64,000 nucleotides of DNA from Hyphomonas sp. (GTDB taxonomy: Bacteria; Pseudomonadota; Alphaproteobacteria; Caulobacterales; Hyphomonadaceae): NCBI GenBank assembly GCA_020638455.1, contig JACKIK010000003.1, positions 186,001 to 250,000 of the forward strand, given 5' to 3'. How positions within the stretch are numbered: the stretch's first letter is position 1; every line of letters starts with the position of its first letter. The notes beneath the pieces are model-generated. The model was not told the origin of the DNA and searched no databases. It was given only the letters and a program-made list of their open reading frames with translations. Positions 61,388 through 64,000 of this stretch are shown here, in pieces. The position numbers and the translations under genes were made by a program.

Positions 61388-61660
61388 CTAGCGGCGATAC
61401 TGCTGCAAACGGGTCGTGCGAAGGCCCTTGGCGCCGTGGCGCGCATAGAGGCGCTCCCAGGCGTCGTATTCCTCGTCGGTCAGATTGTAGCGATCGCATG
61501 CCGCCTTGCGCGACAGCAGCCCACCGGAAACGGCGGCCACGACTTCTGCCTTGCGGCGGGTCACCCAGCGCGAAATGTTCGGCGACGGGAGATCTGCGAT
61601 GGTGAGCGTCTTGCCGTCCGGCCCTTTCACGCTCGTGGGCTTTGCATTCTGCGGTTCCAT
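61388..61660 (-). CDS. sciP: CtrA inhibitor SciP (DUF1153)
   Basis: 90 residues. SciP binds CtrA on DNA and blocks transcription of its targets in swarmer cells. The family core is well kept: VKGPDGKTLTIADLPSPN, SRWVTRRKAEVVAAVSGGLL, CDRYNLTDEEYDAWERL and GLRTTRLQQYRR. The ATG at 61660 is preferred; the frame to 61726 adds a non-family stretch. It precedes the mini-fliF operon on the same strand with a short 82-bp gap that holds a CtrA-like box. One GANTC site (61822-61826) lies farther upstream. Confidence 0.94.
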   Translation of the reverse strand: MEPQNAKPTSVKGPDGKTLTIADLPSPNISRWVTRRKAEVVAAVSGGLLSRKAACDRYNLTDEEYDAWERLYARHGAKGLRTTRLQQYRR

Positions 61661-61863
61661 GTCCACACCTTCCTCAAGAATGTGGGCACCCCCTTCTGGA
61701 GGGCCCGGAAAGTGCACTCTACGCAACGCCTCTTAAGCCTGCGCGTAATGTCGCAGGTGAGTTTGCGCCCCATCATTAGGAGGATGTTTGGAAACCTGTT
61801 CCGGCCCGGCACAGTCGGTGAGACTCTGCAGAGATTGTTACAGGAATGGGGAAATTTCGAGGC

Positions 61864-62946
61864 TCAGGGCAGCAGCCTCAGGGCATCATTGTCCCGCGCC
61901 TGCGCCGCGTGCCGCCGCAGCATGGTGAGGAACATCTGGTCGCCCCGTTCGGTCTGCTTCACCAGCATGGCGGCGCCAAAGGCAACCGACATGCCGTAGA
62001 AGCAATGATAGCAATAGTCCTCGTAGAGCTGGTCGAACCCATAGTCCGAGACGCCTTCGGCCTGCAGGCGCGCATGATAGTAGCGCAGGAGGGCCTGCTC
62101 ATGCTTCGGGCGCTCCTCCCGGGTCAGGCCCGCGCCGATGAAATAGGCCACATCATTGGCCGGCGCGCCCTTCCCCGCCGTCTGCCAGTCGACAACCGCC
62201 AGCGGCTTCGGGGCGCCCGGCTTGCCGAACAGCATATTGTCCAGCCGGTAGTCATTGTGGATCAGCGCGAACGGGCCGGGCCGTTCCGCCTGCATGCGCG
62301 GCATCGCTTCGGCATACGCATCGCCGACGTCCACCACGTCTGGCGTCAGGTGCTCGCCATACCGCTCCTTGAAGGCGACCCAGAGACCGGCAACGGCCTC
62401 CGGCCCCATGACCGGCGCAGGCGCCGTGCGCGTGCCCTGCAGCCAGGGATAAGTATCGAGCGCCGCGTCCATCCAGTGCGCGGCATGCAGCACGGCGGCG
62501 GCATCCAGCGCCCGCTCTGCCTCTGCAACGGAGCATCCAATCAGCTGGTTGCCCTGCTCGGCCGGCGCCATGTCTTCCATGATCAGGGCAAACCGGTTCG
62601 TATCGGCATCATAGTCCGTATAGATGGCCGTCGGCGTGATCCGGCCGGCCACTTTCGGGAAGGTCCGGTAGAACATCACTTCGCGCTCATAGTGGCCCAG
62701 CATCTTCGCGGCCATCAGGCTGGCCTCGCTGCCGGACGGGAACTTGCCGACCAGCGTCGCCGGCGCATCGGCGCCCTTGCGGGCATAGTCGAACACGAAG
62801 CGCACATTCTCGCCGATCTGGCCCGTGCCGATGGACTTTGCCGTCAGCGCCTTCACCTCGGCGTCGATGCCGACCTGTTCGAACAGCAGATTGAACCAGT
62901 CCGGCGTCAGCTCAAGGGGATTTGTGTCTAGGCCGGGGCGGCTCAT
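61864..62946 (-). CDS. APH/EcKinase-like phosphotransferase family protein
   Basis: 360 residues, kinase-like fold of the aminoglycoside phosphotransferase/DUF1679 group. The catalytic loop is LIHNDYRLDNMLFG (His-Asn-Asp...Asp-Asn) and the metal-binding Asp is in AVVDWQTAGKGAPANDVAYF; the N-lobe has TLVGKFPSGSEA with the ATP lysine. These proteins phosphorylate small alcohols or lipids; substrate unknown. The start at 62946 (MSRPGLDTNP) overlaps the upstream gene by about 35 bp; 62961 is the alternative. Confidence 0.85.
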   Translation of the reverse strand: MSRPGLDTNPLELTPDWFNLLFEQVGIDAEVKALTAKSIGTGQIGENVRFVFDYARKGADAPATLVGKFPSGSEASLMAAKMLGHYEREVMFYRTFPKVAGRITPTAIYTDYDADTNRFALIMEDMAPAEQGNQLIGCSVAEAERALDAAAVLHAAHWMDAALDTYPWLQGTRTAPAPVMGPEAVAGLWVAFKERYGEHLTPDVVDVGDAYAEAMPRMQAERPGPFALIHNDYRLDNMLFGKPGAPKPLAVVDWQTAGKGAPANDVAYFIGAGLTREERPKHEQALLRYYHARLQAEGVSDYGFDQLYEDYCYHCFYGMSVAFGAAMLVKQTERGDQMFLTMLRRHAAQARDNDALRLLP

Positions 62947-63565
62947 CGGGTTCCTCCGCATCGTCGGGCTCTCGCGACCCGTCTTGTGTCTTGCCCGGCA
63001 ACCAGCGCTTCAGGCGCAGCATCCGGTCCTCGCCGGCGCGCAGGGCCTTGTCCAGCGCAGCCATGGTGAGGGCAAAGTCGCCGTGTTCGTCTTTCCGCCA
63101 GGCACGTTCGGTCTGCGCAATGGCAATCGCGACGCCTGCGATCTTCAGGCTGAGCGGCGCACCGCTGTCATCGTCGAGGCCGGCCGAAGCAAGCGCCCAT
63201 TGCGCGCTTGCCGCCCGGTGGCGCGGCAGCCGCGCCAGCAGGCGGGGCGTGCGGTCGCGATACCGCATCAGGGACAACGCGCCCGGCCGGTAATTCTCCA
63301 TCGCTTCGAAACGCAGCATGATGACATCGAACAGACGCTCGCGAGGGGACTCGCCTCCCGCAGGACCGTCGGCCGACATGGCGGCGTCGAAATAGATTTC
63401 GAACGCATTGGTCAGGTCGTCGCGCGTCAGTCCGTGGAAATCCGACAGCTGCAGGCCGGCTTCCTCCGCGATGGATATCAGCGTCAGGTCGCCCCAGGGC
63501 GTGTCTTCGGCGAGGCGCAGCGCCGCGAGAAGGCCGAGTTCGACAAGATCGTCGCTCTCCTCCAT
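62912..63565 (-). CDS. TetR/COQ9-like helical protein
   Basis: 217 residues. The N-terminal part is TetR-like (LGLLAALRLAEDTPWGDLTLISIAEEAGLQLSDF), while the C-terminal half resembles COQ9, with a terminal helix region AIAQTERAWRKDEHGDFALTMAALDKAL. COQ9 is a TetR-fold lipid-binding protein for ubiquinone synthesis in alphaproteobacteria. The last 25 residues are acidic and proline-rich. It lies 15 bp after proC and overlaps the kinase gene. Confidence 0.75.
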   Translation of the reverse strand: MEESDDLVELGLLAALRLAEDTPWGDLTLISIAEEAGLQLSDFHGLTRDDLTNAFEIYFDAAMSADGPAGGESPRERLFDVIMLRFEAMENYRPGALSLMRYRDRTPRLLARLPRHRAASAQWALASAGLDDDSGAPLSLKIAGVAIAIAQTERAWRKDEHGDFALTMAALDKALRAGEDRMLRLKRWLPGKTQDGSREPDDAEEPDEPPRPRHKSP

Positions 63566-63580
63566 GCGCGTCGGTACCTC

Positions 63581-64000
63581 CTACTCGATGTCGCGTGACA
63601 GTTCCCGGTCGCGATTGGCAGCAGCCCGGATGGCCTGTCTCAGCAATCTCGGCATCCCACCGTCATCCATGAGGATGTCAAGGGCGGCCTGGGTGGTGCC
63701 GCCGGGTGAAGTCACCGCTTTTCTGAGGGCGCCCGGCGTTTCGCCGCTCTTTGCCATCAGCGCAGCCGCGCCCTCGACCGTGCGGCGGGCAAGGCGCGCG
63801 GCGAGCTCTGCCGGAAGGCCTTCGGCTTCGGCTGCGTCCGTCATCGCCTCGGCCAGCAGGAACAGATAGGCCGGGCCGCTGCCCGACAGGGCGGTGACCG
63901 TCGGCATGTATTTCTCGTCCACCGGCCCGATGACCTCGCCGAGCGGCTTCAGCAGGCGCTCAGCCGTCTGGACATCGGCGTTGCTCAGGCCGGCCAGCGC
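63581..64000 (-). CDS. proC: Pyrroline-5-carboxylate reductase, 5' end outside window
   Basis: The last 139 residues of ProC, the final proline biosynthesis enzyme. The frame stays open to the window edge. The family signature is complete: MPTVTALSGSGPAYLFLLAEAMTDAA, followed by KAVTSPGGTTQAALDILMDD, where Ser/Gly residues contact substrate and cofactor. ALAGLSNADVQTAERLLKPL precedes it. About half of the usual 270 residues, including the Rossmann domain, lie beyond the edge. Confidence 0.93.
   Translation of the reverse strand, partial: ALAGLSNADVQTAERLLKPLGEVIGPVDEKYMPTVTALSGSGPAYLFLLAEAMTDAAEAEGLPAELAARLARRTVEGAAALMAKSGETPGALRKAVTSPGGTTQAALDILMDDGGMPRLLRQAIRAAANRDRELSRDIE

Noticed and set aside
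61787..61863. tRNA-like stretch upstream of sciP
   Set aside because: No cloverleaf, T-loop TTCGA or 3' acceptor pairing could be formed.

Overview
The window is high-GC alphaproteobacterial DNA, most likely from a stalked or budding marine member of the Caulobacterales (Hyphomonadaceae, Hyphomonas-like). The reasons are a CtrA orthologue ending in Ala-Ala, a SciP (DUF1153) orthologue, a permuted two-piece tmRNA with an ANDNFAEG-type tag, an alpha-type SspB, an UrcA-family protein, GANTC (CcrM) sites in cell-cycle promoters and a GTTC-N7-GTTC SOS box. Most of the window is ordinary chromosomal backbone. I saw no prophage, insertion sequence, CRISPR array, tRNA or rRNA.

Layout. 1-7 kb: glnD (cut by the left edge), a divergent Lrp-type regulator and methionine gamma-lyase, then a membrane protein joining a ribbon-helix-helix head to four EF-hand loops, divergent from a membrane TPR protein. 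7-14.5 kb, all minus: acyl-CoA dehydrogenase, then truA, a GNAT, fmt, def and rmuC read from an SOS box, then ybaB-dnaX. 14.5-25.5 kb: phosphatase, SYLF lipoprotein, hydrolase, GNAT, a large unknown membrane protein, AMP nucleosidase, S-formylglutathione hydrolase, GST, rhodanese, and a five-gene VOC/RidA/DUF1993 set. 25.5-31 kb: adhC, which with the S-formylglutathione hydrolase gives glutathione-dependent formaldehyde oxidation, then dapB, the regulatory PTS proteins EIIA and HPr, tmRNA, an exported Gfo/Idh/MocA oxidoreductase and a lipoprotein. 31-45 kb: UrcA protein, a CadC-like regulator, an S1P-lyase-like decarboxylase, sspB, paired thioesterases, P450, a half-size GDT1 protein, DEAD-box helicase, HxlR regulator and gyrB. 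45-54 kb: Nudix protein, repeat-rich spacer, pirin, the queuosine genes queC-queE-queD, a TonB-dependent receptor and a PQQ-type sugar dehydrogenase lipoprotein.

54-64 kb holds the cell-cycle and flagellar block, all minus: recR, ctrA, flhG, flhF, an acyltransferase, fliN, a FliH-like gene, fliG, a 220-residue FliF-like protein, and sciP; then a kinase-like protein, a TetR/COQ9-like protein and proC (cut by the right edge). CtrA activates and SciP restrains flagellar class II genes in Caulobacter, and here both regulators flank the genes they would be expected to control.

The most unusual items are the very short FliF, which looks like one ring-building motif between two membrane helices plus a FliG-binding tail; an FlhF with a broken P-loop beside it; the RHH-membrane-EF-hand protein next to a perfect 14-bp palindrome; and a QueD whose catalytic cysteine position is tyrosine. 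Three families of short palindromic repeats are dispersed between genes, and one of them seems to form the C-terminal end of a small protein.
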